Origin: Botrytis cinerea B05.10 | Lineage: Eukaryota > Ascomycota > Leotiomycetes > Helotiales > Sclerotiniaceae | Assembly (NCBI RefSeq): GCF_000143535.2 | Contig: NC_037314.1 | Coordinates: 2,418,001-2,482,000, forward strand | Reading direction: 5' to 3' | DNA: 64,000 nt | Shown: piece after piece, positions 10,416 through 22,946 of the stretch | Layout: every line of letters begins with the position of its first letter | How positions within the stretch are numbered: position 1 is the first letter of the stretch | The notes under the pieces: generated by a model | The model's database searches: none | The model's input: only the letters and a program-made list of their open reading frames with translations | Told to the model about the DNA's origin: nothing | Position numbers and translations under genes: made by a program

Positions 10416-12072
10416 TTTTCTTGTAAAAGGGTACTAAGTTAAGGCTCTAAAGTATTAGAGATAGGTGATGATCTTTAGCTAGAAGATCTGAAACTTCGAA
10501 GTACTAGATTTGTATATGTGAATGTGGTAAAGTATTCTAAAGGTTGTAGAAGTTGTAAAGGATGTATCTGGTAGAAGATTGACTGTTAAGCTGGAGAAGG
10601 AAAAAAAGAAGGGAGAACTGGGGAGAGATGGACCCTTTTATCAGAATGAAAATTAACATTTGGACCAGTATGCATTACGGTTAAGCGATATTGAAGGCTT
10701 TTCTGCTCTATGGCGCCGTACCTGACAAGCAACCGTTCTAGACAGACGCTAGAACGTACCAACTTCTATCGAAGGCGAACTCATGCGTAGTACCTTGGTA
10801 CTAGATCGACATGGTACGGTCTAGTCACGGTAGTCGTTGTGGAGTGTGGGGTATGAGGTATAGAGTATGGGATTCATTCACGTCGAAGATGCTGCATCGG
10901 GAATATACGGCTAATCATTACATATAACTTGCTTCTAATTTTAAATTTGCATGAAATTAAATGATAACTGAGTGAATTAACATATCAGAATCACCGCTTT
11001 GAATAACATTTCAGTGCATAGCATTGAGTTACATCCAAAGATTCACAATCTTAATTTTTGTGCGTCAAATCTGAACTGCAGTACAGACAGTCCACTACAA
11101 AAGTCATGTGAGTTAAAGCTTAAATGACTAGCTTAATACTATATGACACATTGCTATCCAACTTCTTGGCAAATACGTGAGGTTTGAGCTAGATGCACTA
11201 TGGACGATAGAGAAAAACCCTTTCTCCTAATTTAGCGATTCTTGGCTGTGGTGTAGAACCTAGTACTAGCATGATTAGTAGTCACCTGACTCCTGGAACA
11301 GAATGCCACGAGTGGCTCCGAATTTCGAATTTTCTTCCAAACCAAGCATCTCCGTGTGGTAAGAAGGCACTGGTGATTATGTCAAATCATCTGGCAATTG
11401 GGTCTGCAGTAGACCGACCTTTCAATCATCGGGAGAGTTCAATCTGCACTATTGAGCACCCGGAGAATTAATCATGCTCGCATATCATATATTGTTAAGG
11501 AAATGAAAATCTTTACAGAGTCGAATACGATGCGTTTGATCATGAATCTGGAAGCAGAAATCACTTCAGACATTGAGGCTATATCGTATAAACTACACTT
11601 GAACTGAAGTTGTAAAACTTGTTCTAGGAAATCTAACTTGAGTTTCTTAAGTTCACGACATAAGTCATGGCCGAACCAATCAGAATGCACTTTCGAGCCA
11701 TTTTCTTTAGGGAATGAACGAATTTTTGTTCCTTCTCCAGTTTTAGCCTTAGGATTGTGTGTTTTGATGAGAAAAGCTTTTACAACAAGGAAAGAAGGGC
11801 ATCTGAAGAGCATCAAGCTCGGCAGGCTAGCCTGTATGATGGATGATTTGACAGTCATGGAGAGTCACCCAACTTAGGTAACCGGCATGCTATATGGAAC
11901 ACGTGTGTGTAGATATTCATGTTGAATAGAAGGGAATAGATTAATTAGTCAAAAGTATTTATGTATGTCTCTTCAATTTGAGATAGTGTCACCCGAGACT
12001 CCATGCAGTCGAACCCTCCCACGTTAGTATGTCCTAACCTAGAAAACAACCCTCAAAATTTCCTAATGACCA
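10416..12072. other. Intergenic region with a small cluster of GTACC and inverted-repeat motifs
   Basis: About 1.65 kb with no supported gene. Near 10710-10815 there are several GTACC/GGTAC pentamers, an inverted repeat cgttctag/ctagaacg (10734-10741 and 10749-10756) and a hairpin agtacc-tt-ggtact (10789-10802). These sit 300-400 bp upstream of the Gfd2-like start and could be promoter elements. ORFs of 128 and 79 aa near 11.5-11.9 kb overlap on opposite strands and have no family features. Confidence 0.5.
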
Positions 12073-13191
12073 TCAAGGGTGATACATCCATTCCCTTTCA
12101 TTAAATACGATTTCAAACTCGACATTATCGAATGTTCCTATAGCGGCATATAAATCGTGCATACCTTCCAACCCTGTGACAGGTAGATCTTCTACAGAAT
12201 CGCCCTCTTCATGAAGATTCCATCCGCCATCCTTTTTACCATCCCTAGTAAAGAAAATCTCAACATTAATAGGAGTTTGGGCTGTGGTCTGCGCTGGCCC
12301 AGAATCGTAAGCGGGAGGATTGTTGACATTCCGTGGAGTGAAAGTCATTCCGATTCCTAGCGTCTGACCGGCTTGGAATTTATTTGTAAAGTCTTTACCG
12401 CCCCAGAGGTCATTGATGTATTTATGGCCATCATCTCCATGAACGCCGATTGCTCCTCGGTGCCATCCAGGCAACCTGAAGGTTGGGTATGGTTGCGCAA
12501 CAAATCCTAAGCCCAAAGTAATCTCTCCGCGATATCTGTTTGATATTTTGACCTCATAGTATATTGTCTTGCCAATTTCGGTTCGTAAAGGTGAATGCGC
12601 GTATACAGAGTATAGCGGAAGTGTAGAAATGATACATGAATCCTTGCTATTGGACTTTGTTTTTCCAGCCCAAACACCCTGTCGTAGACGCGAAAGATCG
12701 CCATTGTAAGACCTTGGTTTAATGACACCGATGTTTGCAGCATCAAGTGCTTCTAGAGCCGCTTGTGGGAACTCTACGGGCGGTGCTAAAGGATTCTGTT
12801 CACACCAGGCTTTCCCTTGTAATGCTTCTTCTTCGGTCGCGTTGTTTGCATCGCTTCGTTGATAGCCCATAGATGGGGGAGGGGGTAAAAGAGATGTGTC
12901 GGGAACTGCAGTCTGCCAGTCATGATATGGTGCTTGGGCTTGCGACGGTGGTGGGCCTGAAGGAGGGGCATATTCGTGCGAAGGTGGGGGACCAGGTGGG
13001 GGTGCATATTGATCATTATAGGGCGCATGTTGTTGCGAGGGGGGAGGTCCCGCTGGGGGAGAATAAGATTCATTCTGCGGCATTTTCATTGAACCTTTGC
13101 TTTGAGGTATCGCGTCGACTGGTCGTGAATTGAGGTTCTCGTTGTCAAATCCCAGTGGTGCTTCGCCTTTCAATTTGCTTCCGAAACACAT
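12073..13191 (-). CDS. SPRY-domain protein with proline-rich N-terminus
   Basis: Single exon, 372 aa from the ATG at 13191 (MCFGSK...). Residues about 30-95 are proline-rich with repeated GPPPS units, a typical ligand for SH3/WW domains. Residues about 165-365 form a SPRY domain: IYYEVKISNR, ITLGLGFV, LPGWHRGAIGVHGDDGHKY, TLGIGMTF and NVEIFFTRDG follow the usual strand order. SPRY domains bind protein partners; in fungi such proteins include Ssh4/Ear1-type adaptors, but no transmembrane anchor or PPxY-rich tail is seen here, so a precise role is not assigned. It is divergent from the LGFP-repeat gene. Confidence 0.88.
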   Translation of the reverse strand: MCFGSKLKGEAPLGFDNENLNSRPVDAIPQSKGSMKMPQNESYSPPAGPPPSQQHAPYNDQYAPPPGPPPSHEYAPPSGPPPSQAQAPYHDWQTAVPDTSLLPPPPSMGYQRSDANNATEEEALQGKAWCEQNPLAPPVEFPQAALEALDAANIGVIKPRSYNGDLSRLRQGVWAGKTKSNSKDSCIISTLPLYSVYAHSPLRTEIGKTIYYEVKISNRYRGEITLGLGFVAQPYPTFRLPGWHRGAIGVHGDDGHKYINDLWGGKDFTNKFQAGQTLGIGMTFTPRNVNNPPAYDSGPAQTTAQTPINVEIFFTRDGKKDGGWNLHEEGDSVEDLPVTGLEGMHDLYAAIGTFDNVEFEIVFNEREWMYHP

Positions 13192-13799
13192 ATTCAAGAG
13201 GTTTATGGAGGCTGTTGTAATTGCAGAATCAAATATTGATTAAAAACATGAAAATCTTGATTCATGATTCAAATCACGGCTGTGTTGAAATGGGCTGTGC
13301 AAATAAGCATGAAGTCATGCGAATGCCTAGCTGTGCGTCTCCAGCGCGCTAAGTAAGCGCGGCCACGCTTTCCATACCTTCATCGCCTCGGGCAAAAATT
13401 ATCAAAAGACTCAAAATGAGCTGGCATATTAAATTTCCTATAGTTGTTGAACCATTGTTTGAAACCCCCGCATTTCATTCGGAATATCCCTCTTTCGCGG
13501 GGAATTGGAAATCGGTATGTTCCGGACATTTTTGCATCAAAGGAGATAGACAACACGATTTGACCACTCAAATCCATAAGCTCACAAGCTCTGGCACCTC
13601 TGTTGACAATGACCTATCTATGAATTCCATAAACCAATGAAATTGCTGAGTTTGTAAGGTAAGTTGCTTTATTGCTGGGCAACTCCCGCTGAAAGAGACT
13701 TTTCTGTGCACCCAATGCCTTTTACAATCAAACATTTTACTTATATACACAAAACATCATTCCCATCAGAAAGCTCTGTGGCCGGCAAAAAAATGAGGT
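13192..13799. promoter_or_regulatory. Divergent intergenic region, SPRY gene / LGFP-repeat gene
   Basis: About 610 bp between two divergent start codons. Short ORFs on both strands overlap each other and look like chance. No specific site recognised. Confidence 0.5.
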
Positions 13800-15681
13800 A
13801 TGTCGTCAAATCGCTCTGCTTTGTTCAGAATATCAGTTCACGTTAGTATATATCAATACAGTATGTGTAATAGCAAGGCTTACGATACGCAATTTAGTAT
13901 CCGGAATGTGATGATTCGGGGTATCCCACGTTCCAACAACTCTTGCACAACCAAGATGCTGCTGTAGACCTTATTGCTAAAAAGGCCGCGTCTTTGCCAT
14001 GGATTGGTCCACCAAAGGGGGGCTTCGTTATTAATGAGGATGGATACTCTCGACCCTATACAAATGCCACAATTTTTGCCCAAGCAGATGCATTTGGCAA
14101 AGCTACCATTGCTTACGAGGTACATGGAGATATTCTCAAGAAGTATTTCGCCATGGGTGGGGATCGAAGCAAGCTGGGATGTCCAGTCACAGACGAATCA
14201 TGGACTTCGGACTGTGGTTGCCGTTTCAATAACTTCACTTCAGGTGCTATTTATTGCAATTCTAAGATTGGCACTTGCGTCGTGAAGGGTGAGATTTATA
14301 AGAAGTGGATGGCTATGGAAGGGGCGGAAGGGGTAATGGGGTATCCAGTTTCTGACGTGAGTATTAAAGATGTTTTGGCTTGACGCGTTTTGACGACAGC
14401 TTCTGATATTATACACAACTTGTCGCTTTTCTTTCACTTTTCGATGCTGAGTAGGCACTGATTTTTATATGTGAAGGAAACATTAACGCCCGGCGGAGTG
14501 ACTCGATTCAATATGTTCTCACACGGTGGAGCTATCTATTATACTGTGACTCGCGGGGCATTCTGGATTTATGGAGATATCTACAAGAAGTGGATGGCTA
14601 CAGGTGGCGAGTTAGGGGGCCTGGGATATCCTGTATCTGACGAGGAATTGGCACCAGATGGAGTGTGTCGTTTCAACAGGTTCTCTGGCGGTGGCGCTAT
14701 ATTCTCAACCCCAGAAGTAAGCAAGTTTGACACTTTGTCTTTGCACTTCCCAGTTCCGACCTTCAAACTATGATTATGTCCTACTTGTTGATCAACGCGA
14801 CTCGGAACCCTTATCTTTATTATCTGACGAGCGGTTACTGATCCTAAAACTTCTAGCGTGGTGCGGTTAAGGTAGCTGGAGATATTTACAAAAGGTGGAT
14901 AGCTCTTGGCGGAGGAAGTGGGTATTTGGGCTCCCCCATCACCGATGAGATTGGCGGAAAATACGATACTCGTTATAACGACTTTTCTGGCGGTTCGATA
15001 TGGTGGCATCCCTCTATTGGCACCCGAGAGTTCGCTGGAAAGGAAACAAATTATAACATCAACATAACCGAAATTTTGATTGATGAGCTTCGCTCTGCAC
15101 GTGTAGACACTCTTTATATTACAGCTTCCATCGCTACAGTATCTGGAGGAGTTCAATCAATTGCTCTTCCTCTTGGCGAGCACTCGGTTGGTTTCGTATA
15201 TCCCAGCTTAATGTTCCAGAATTGTTCAATTGGTGATGAGGAGACAGTCACATTTACATACCTCGTCGTCCACAATCATTCTAATAAACGAGAGGATGTT
15301 CTCAAAAAACTCGAGGCCGTCATACATAAACTTGGAAAAGCTGCTATAGAAGAGAATGTGGTTTCTCTGAATTCAATGCGCAAGCTATCAATTGGAGACG
15401 CTATCGGCACAGCTATAGGCAGAGCGCCTGTGCCTCTGAGTCAGCCAGCTGTTCGCCCATTCGAGGGATGGGCCGATAGTGGCGGTCTAGGGATGCCGTT
15501 TCTGAATTGTGACGGCGTTGTTGCTGCGGAGGTCACAACGCTGAAAGGTAGCGATATCAAGGCACATTTAATCGTGGGGAATACATGGAAAGTCAACGAT
15601 AAGCATATGGGCACAAAAGCGCCAGATTGGTGTGGCTCAATTTCACGATACCATGTGTTATGGAATGTGGAATTTTCATGA
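13800..15681 (+). CDS. LGFP-repeat protein with a C-terminal beta-type domain
   Basis: Exons 13800-13841, 13898-14356, 14477-14716 and 14857-15681 give 521 aa. All junctions are phase 0. The first exon encodes only 14 residues (MSSNRSALFRISVH); it is required because an in-frame TAG sits just before exon 2 and exon 2 has no early ATG. Residues about 60-270 hold at least four LGFP-type repeats, recognisable by IYKKWMA, GxLGYPVSDE, RFN.FSGGAI and similar strings. LGFP repeats are known mainly from actinobacterial cell-wall proteins and occur in some fungi, where their ligand is unclear. The last 230 residues are not a family I recognise. No signal peptide is visible, so either the protein is intracellular or the true start lies elsewhere. 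Introns 2 and 3 fall between repeats. Confidence 0.82.
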
Positions 15682-17733
15682 ATTCACCTGTTGCATAACG
15701 TTGATGTGTCCTGCAAATTGCTTCATAGTACAATTTTTTGGATTATCTTGGGGGTCTGGTCTGGATCTTTCTTTCTTTCAACAGAGCAACGCAACTATGA
15801 GATGGATGTAATGGTGAGTTATTGTTCCTTTTAACAAACGCTAGCAAGGTCTGAAATAATAAAATCGAAGAGTAACTCATATGGCACGATGGCTGGCAAG
15901 TTCTAATGATGAAATGACATTAAGATGCTTGCTATGGTGGGGATGATAATTGTGCTCTACTGAACGCAACACAACCATGACAACATGAGATTGAGTATCT
16001 ATTGTGTGTATGTTATGGACTAGATAGATACTTGTGATTATTCAAGATTGAAGATTGAAGATTCAATTTTTGATAAATGAATCGAAGTCGTCTGATGTCT
16101 TCTGCTTAAAGTTTTCAGACGAGGGCAGTAAAGAGTTAAAGTCTGGGGAGCTCGAATCAACTAACTTTACCCCCATGTTCCTAGGCGGTACTATGTAGTT
16201 TCGGGTATCCTCTAACCTCATCTTCAATAACAACAACGGTCAACGGGACTCCGAAGAAAATCACTATATGCTTCAACTCTCATGCATTGAGACGATAACA
16301 CAAAGACTATACACCTATATTGATGCCACTTGTAATATAATCCGATCGGAAGACGAGTGTAGACCAATGAATTCTCAAGTACTGCTCCCACTTACTTTGT
16401 CCAGCTTCACTATACCACACTAATTTTCCTCCCGCAGTATCGCTACCTAAATATTAATGAGTCTAAATAGAATGACGAGACACACTTAGGCAAATTATGG
16501 AAGGGTATGGGCTCTTCATATCGACAGGAAGCCATGAGACGCAATCTCAAAGCTCAAAGTACGTTAGATAGAACGTACGGGAGGTACCTCAACACCATGA
16601 GTATGGAGACACGGCATTATCATTATAGGAAGTGGAGCTAATCGAGCCCTAAAATTTCTTCCGCAATTATACTCTGTTGTTAGGATCTTACCAATAGCGG
16701 AATATTTGACTTCACAATTGAAGGAGGGGCCGGAAGTTTATATTGGGTCATGTATCGACATTTCGGTTGTGGTTGGTTTGACGTAGTTACTGGAAGATGT
16801 CATCAAAATTACATTGAGATCAGGCGGATTGGTCATCGCAGTATAAGTTATTTCTTCTCTGCATTATTTGTTTCAACTTTCGTTTGATCTGATCTTTTGT
16901 CATGCTCTCTCCACATTTGATCGTATCGTGCAATCATCCAAAGTCCTGTCATTGGAACATCTTTTAAGACGAGGAGCTTAACTTTTCACTCAATTGTATC
17001 AAGTCAGATAACATGTTTTACCTTTAACTAGGTACTTAGAACTTGAGTCGTCCTGAGTGTAAAAATTTCCTGAGTCCAAATGTACCAATTCGCGTTGGGC
17101 GGGCAAGTTAGAAAAATATCTTGGTTTGGCAGAAATTGTAAGGGACGGAGCAGGCAAGTTTCCTTATGCATCTTAAGAAGCTACAAGGTTGTGAGAAATC
17201 TGAAATTTCGATATCAAAGTTGAGACAAAAGATCACTTCAGACGTGGGGTCTATCAATGCAAAATGCTAGACGCGTTTCACATTGCACTACGGAACAACG
17301 CTTTCGGGGTCGAGACGCGAATGAACAAGATGTCTGTGCTCGGTAATATAGATTAAGCGCAGTATAGCATAGGAGATCTATGCAATCACTGGCTATTGTA
17401 CAATAGAAAACATGGTTCATAGCTTTTTCCAAGGTTCTTCAACAGTGGCCCCTTATTGAGCCGAGTTTGCCAAGTCATTATATGGGAACATCCAGAATTC
17501 TTGTCGGGAATTTTTTGATAGTTCTCTCGTATTTTTTTGTTATCACCGCCGGTCGTGTTAGATATCGATATCAATCTTTAATTGTCTTTTCTTGTTTGTG
17601 GATCTATACGCTGGAGACTTACGGCACATATTACCACGACACTTAAACTCATGCCTTTTAATGATTAAGAATTTGAAGCTTTTCTAAAGGAACACTGACT
17701 TCATCGTAGCTGCGAATTGGAGGTCTTGTTTTG
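15682..17733. other. Intergenic region, nothing recognised
   Basis: About 2 kb with frequent stops on both strands and no family match. I found no tRNA, terminal repeats or transposase remnants. Confidence 0.55.
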
Positions 17734-19301
17734 ATGGAGTTGTTGAATGCCACTTGTGATGCTAGCTGTATAGAGGGAAAAGTATCGGCGCGATCAGATT
17801 CTACAGCAGAACCAAAAAAGGAGATTAAGATTAGGCATGACCATGACGCGCCCGCGGAAATCTCTGCACTTGAACGGAGCATAAGGAATCAAATTATGGA
17901 AGTCACTGTAATCACATCGATTTCTTCGACATACACGCAAAGTTCGACCGGCTCATTAATAACAACGCCCCCTTCATTATTCAACCGATCTGCTTTTGCA
18001 GAACCACAGGACGGAAATGATTGCAATCCTCAGATCGATCAGTTCAAATCTCAAGCTTCACAACAGAATTCTCAACAGCTATCCCAAGCAACACAACAGT
18101 TTTCGCAACAGGCTTCGCAAATATCACAGAAAGCTTCGCAATCTGTTAGCCAAGCTCTCGCTGCTCAAACATCTGCTCAGATCGCAGAATCTTCAGCACG
18201 GGCTGCGCAGTCATCGGCTCAAGCTGCTGCCGATTCAGCCAACTCTTCTTTATCTTCAATCAAAATATCAGCATCATCAGCAGTGGCTGCGGCGTCAGCG
18301 AGCGCTTCTAGTGCGGCTATGAGTAAGTAAACTTCCACTGGCTACTCATGTATGAGTAATATCAGGTCTACTACAATTGTGATCTTTGACTACTAGAACA
18401 AATTTTGCTTGTAAAGAGTGCGTGTTGACTATTCATAGGCGCTTCTGTTGTTGTATCCTCAGCCCTTTTATCGGCCAGTGCTTCTGTTTCCATGGCAGTT
18501 TCTTCAGCAAATGCTTATGTTAGTGATGCCAGAGGTATGTTCTCAAATTCTGACCTTGAAATCATGCTAAAATTTCATGGCTAACGTCTTAACTCAGCTA
18601 CTGCCACATTTGCGATTGCACAGGCTCAAGCTACAATCTCATTAACTAACGTATGGATATCTCATCTTAATAACACATACACTACACAATATTAACGATG
18701 AAATTAGTCACAAGCTTCAGCATCTGTACGATCATCACAAGTCCAGGCCATCACAGCAACACAAGCTGCAATCGCAATTGTGGGCTCCATAATCGGCTCT
18801 TCACTTTTATCCATCCTCTTATATTTCCTCTTATCTAGATATAGGAAACGCAAACAGAATGAAATCGAGAACAACGACTTCCCTCAAAAAATTTACAAGG
18901 AGCCATTAAATATTCCCATCCCAGAACCGAAGCCTTTCAGAATGTCATATATAATACCAACTCCTCCTCCCGATGCCGAATTTCCGGAAGGAGGCCCTTT
19001 CAGACAGAACAGACTCTGGTCAATGAGAACATCGAGAACGTTGAGGAATGCGGATGAGAGGTCAATGGATGTTCCACTGGCTTTTAGAGATGGACCGGGG
19101 CCATCAATTTCGGAAAAGCCTCCGAGACCGAGTCTCGGGGGCGAGAAGAGAACATTGGTTTATGATGCGGATTTTCCGGACCAACCTCCCAAATTTGGTG
19201 ACGGGAAAGAATTGGGCGATTTTTGGGATGCGGAAAAGAAGGGAGGAATAGGAGGGTTGGGTGGAGGGGGTAAGAAGGCTTCAATTGGGAAGGCTATTTG
19301 A
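17734..19301 (+). CDS. Ser/Ala/Gln-rich single-pass membrane protein
   Basis: Exons 17734-18322, 18439-18534, 18598-18650 and 18708-19301 encode 443 aa. Residues about 100-250 are a long Ser/Ala/Gln region (SQ-, QASQ- and SSAQAA-type units) that is either extended and O-glycosylated or a weak coiled coil. One hydrophobic helix (IAIVGSIIGSSLLSILLYFLL) is followed by RYRKRK, then a Pro-rich cytosolic tail of about 170 residues. The layout recalls fungal wall-stress sensors of the Wsc/Mid2 type: Ser-rich outside, one helix, short tail. However, no signal peptide is seen at the chosen ATG and there is no WSC cysteine domain. A missed 5' exon is possible. No specific function assigned. Confidence 0.72.
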
Positions 19302-20338
19302 GGGTTGTTGATGGAAGGGAGTTCTGGATATGGATGAGTCATTGAAGACAGGAAGATAGGATGAGTGGTGGGCAGGACTTACACTCGTAATGATGCTATG
19401 ATGATGGGTGAATGAGGGTATATATTATTTATTAATACTAGATACACACTAGATGCGTTCCATTACTTTCGGATTCCTTTCGAGGGGGTTGATAGCTTTA
19501 TATTCACTGCTTTACATACAAAACTTTGTTGCACATCTGACGTTAATCAGAGTTGATACATGCCCAAATAAGTATCTTCTCTCTTATTCACTCAAATGCT
19601 ACTCTTCTTTTGTTGCATATCTACAAAGGAAGAACATATAGTTGGTACATACCTAAAATGACACATTCGAAAGTCAGTACCACTAGATTTCACAGGATGA
19701 TATATTCACTGAGGCATATCGAAGGATGACACACAGCTGAACAGCTACTTCTCCAAACGCTTTTTCTTGTTGCATCTCTGAAAAGTTAGTACATACCAAA
19801 AGTCAGCACAAACTACAAATCCACTGCATCATCTCTCAAAAAATCTTTCGTGGAATATCTCATATTTATAGATAGAAAATCAGTACACACTATGCTGGCA
19901 TGCATGTAAGCGGAGTGGGCACACTAGCGAAATTCCTCCAACTTTGTTTTGATCACCTGGGTGTAAAACTTTGATTTGGAGAAAGAGGTGCTGATGTAGA
20001 GAATGATACAAGAAAAAAGGTATCTTGCAATTGAAATCAGAGCGGCAAAAGAGATGCGAGATAAAAGTGTTAGGATTGGGTTATGAAAGACAAGCGAATA
20101 CCAGACTAATAAGATATCGGTAACGAGCTAGAGTTGATATTATGCAAAATTGACAATTCGCTATACTAGACCCAAGGAACAGATGGAAATCCAATAGACA
20201 AGTTCGAAAAGAAAACACATTGAACTGCTTAAAAATCATATTAAGAATTACAAACATAACTCCTCATTCTCGTCCTTTGTCCCATCTCTTGTCATGCCAG
20301 AACCCACCTTCACCTCTGATCGCCTTGGTCGAGAGCAT
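19302..20338. other. Intergenic region between convergent genes
   Basis: About 1 kb between the 3' ends of the membrane protein gene (plus) and the acyl-CoA synthetase (minus). No gene or RNA recognised. Confidence 0.55.
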
Positions 20339-22946
20339 TCATTTCCCATACGCTACACTGATATCTTTCTCGTATCTCTCGGAAATTACCTTTCGATTGA
20401 GTTTCATAGTCGCTGTTACTAGTTTCTGTTTTTGTTCGGTTAGCATTGTTCACTGCATACTCTTCTCTCTAAAAAGCCACACCACCCTTTTGCACTTAGA
20501 ATAGATTCGTAGAAAACTCTCTCTCCGGCACATACGACCATAGACTGAAGAGAATTGGGCATCCCGTCCGCTCTGCCATACACAAGCTTCAGATCGGTGG
20601 ATTAGTAGTTGGGTGGGTGACCACCAGCGAATCCCCACTGTTGTATGTTTTTGCTTTTGTTTTATTTTTTGCTTCAAATTACACAGAAATAAAACCGAAC
20701 TCACATTAACTGTTGTCCATTCTTCGTCAGCCAAAACAACACCCTTAATGATCTCCATGCCAGCTAGCCCTGCTTTCTTGCCTACAGTTTGCATTTGCTT
20801 TAATACTTCACGATTAATCGATTCATTGTGCACTAAATCACCGATGCCATGACCCTCGACACCGATTGATTCGGCGAGCTTTTTGAGGGCCGGCTCGGCG
20901 GGAACGACAATTGCGATAGGGTTAGTTTCGGAGATTGAGGCGTAGATGCATATATTCGCTACTACAGTCGCGGATCGATAGATTGATTCTAGCTATTATA
21001 AAATTAGCATACCAGATACACATGCGTAAAGATTATGCACTATATATACCTTCTCCAAAGCAATATACTCTCCATTCATCGTCTTTACTAAGTTCTTTTT
21101 GCGGTCAATGATCTTCAAGTGTCCATTCTTATCCCACTCCCCAACATCCCCAGTTTTGAACCATCCATCCGGGGTAAGCGCTTCGGCTGTCTCGATAACG
21201 TTATCATAGTATTCGGACATGACGCTAGGTCCTCGAATCCAGATCTCTCCTTGTGGGGGAGTGTTAGTAGCGAAGTATCCTACGTCGGGAAAGTCGACCA
21301 GTTTCACTTCGATACAAGCGGGGATATCGCCAGCTTGGAGGGTAAAGGAAAGGGGGTCGCAAATTGCGCCCATGCTGATTTGTTATCAGTATGTTTGATT
21401 TTGAAATACAAGTGGATGGGAGCCACTAACGCGGTAGTCTCTGTGGATCCATATCCAGATATCATGGGTGTGATCGTGTGAGAGATAAACTCTTGGGTTT
21501 GTTGAGATATAGGTCCAGCACCATTTAGACAGAATCTCAATCGACCACCAGTGGCTTGTTTGACTTTGTTAAAGACGACAGCATCCAAAATACCAGAACC
21601 GGGTAGGCCGGTAGAGGATAACAATCGTTTCGAGTAGAAAGCACTCCAAAACAAGCTACGCACAACTGGACCACCTTTGTTCACATTGGCAATTACACCT
21701 TTTTTGACGGTCTCCCAAACGGATGGTACACCCACTAGAAGTGTGGGTTTCAATTCGAGGATATCACCCTTGCAATTCTTCATGGAGGTTTCAGATAGAG
21801 TTCGGGGATGGCCATAACCCATTAGGGCACCCCAATAAAGACATGCGTTTTCAAATACGAATTCGAAGATGTGAGCGAGGGGAAGATATGCTAGCAGTGT
21901 ATCTGAGGGACCTAGATACTTGCCGACAATACTATTTGCACCAGCAACTATAAAGATGTTAGTTTAGAGGGTGATAGAAAACCAGAATACTAACTGGCAG
22001 CCACAACGTTTTTATGCTTCAGCGAGACCCCTTTTGGTGTACCACTTGATCCAGATGTGTACATAATGCAACATAGATCATCTGTCTTGGGTGGTACAGC
22101 TTCGACAGGATGTAAATGTCCCAAATCTATGAGTTCATCATAGCTCAAAAGCGTCAGGTGGCTGTGGCTTTTCTTCAATTCTTTGATACTTGATAATGAG
22201 AGTTCTGTATCACCATCTGTGTTATATATCACGTATTCGATATGCTTTAAATCCTCAAGAGAATCAAGTAGAGTTTTCAAAAGTTGTGGTTCTAAGAATA
22301 TGGCCTTAGCTTTCGTTTGCATGAGAGAATGACGCAGTCCTTCAACACCAAGGGTATCGTATGCAGTGACGATAGGCATGGATTGGGACATAGAACCATG
22401 AGCGATTGACAACCAGTGGGCACTATATTTAGTATAAGTTTGGATGTTCGATAGTATACCACGTAGAGATTACCTCGTTGTTGCAAAGAGATGAACTCGA
22501 TCATCCTTAACCAATCCAAGTTTCCTCAAACCCGCTCCCACACTCAGTACTTCAACTTCATACTCCTTGAAACTTAGATATTCATATCCACTCATCTCAA
22601 AATAAGTCCATACTTTATCTACCTCCTGTGTTTGTCCATTGATGATCTTCATTATCTTTTTCGTCTCTTCATGTTTCTTGATTAGTTTTCTAGACCCCAG
22701 CGCTCGTGCATCACCAAAACGACGAGAGCTCTGTTTTATAATATCGAATACAGTCTCGATACCCGATTCTGGTTGGGAAAGAAGGTCTGGATACCGAATA
22801 TTACGACGAGGAATAGTTTCACCCGAGACCTGTGGGATTCCTTGTACTTCTGCTGTGAAGGGAGGTTTTCTCGACATTCGGGGAGAGAAAATCGTAGCTT
22901 TAGTCTTGATCTCGGTTTGGGAAGACATAGTGAGATTTTGTAGCAT
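20339..22946 (-). CDS. Long-chain fatty acid-CoA ligase (Faa1/Faa4-like)
   Basis: Activates long-chain fatty acids to acyl-CoA using ATP, for lipid synthesis, uptake or beta-oxidation. Six exons: 22474-22946, 21995-22422, 21431-21947, 21050-21374, 20705-20992 and 20339-20425, giving 705 aa, the usual length for fungal Faa1/Faa4 proteins. The AMP-binding motif YTSGSSGTPKG is near residue 280, GYGSTET near 470, and the fatty-acyl-CoA synthetase signature DGWFKTGDVGEW near 540, followed by RKKNLVKTMNGEYIALEK. The C-terminal exon (KLVTATMKLNRK..AYGK) matches the family's usual end. It follows a 279-bp intron, long for this window. No PTS1 is seen, suggesting an ER, lipid-droplet or plasma-membrane location. 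The start could also be ATG 22928, six codons downstream. Confidence 0.95.

Noticed and set aside
11472..11877. Two overlapping ORFs (128 codons minus, 79 codons plus) in a gene-free stretch
   Set aside because: They overlap antisense to each other, with no recognisable motifs or splice context; chance is likely.
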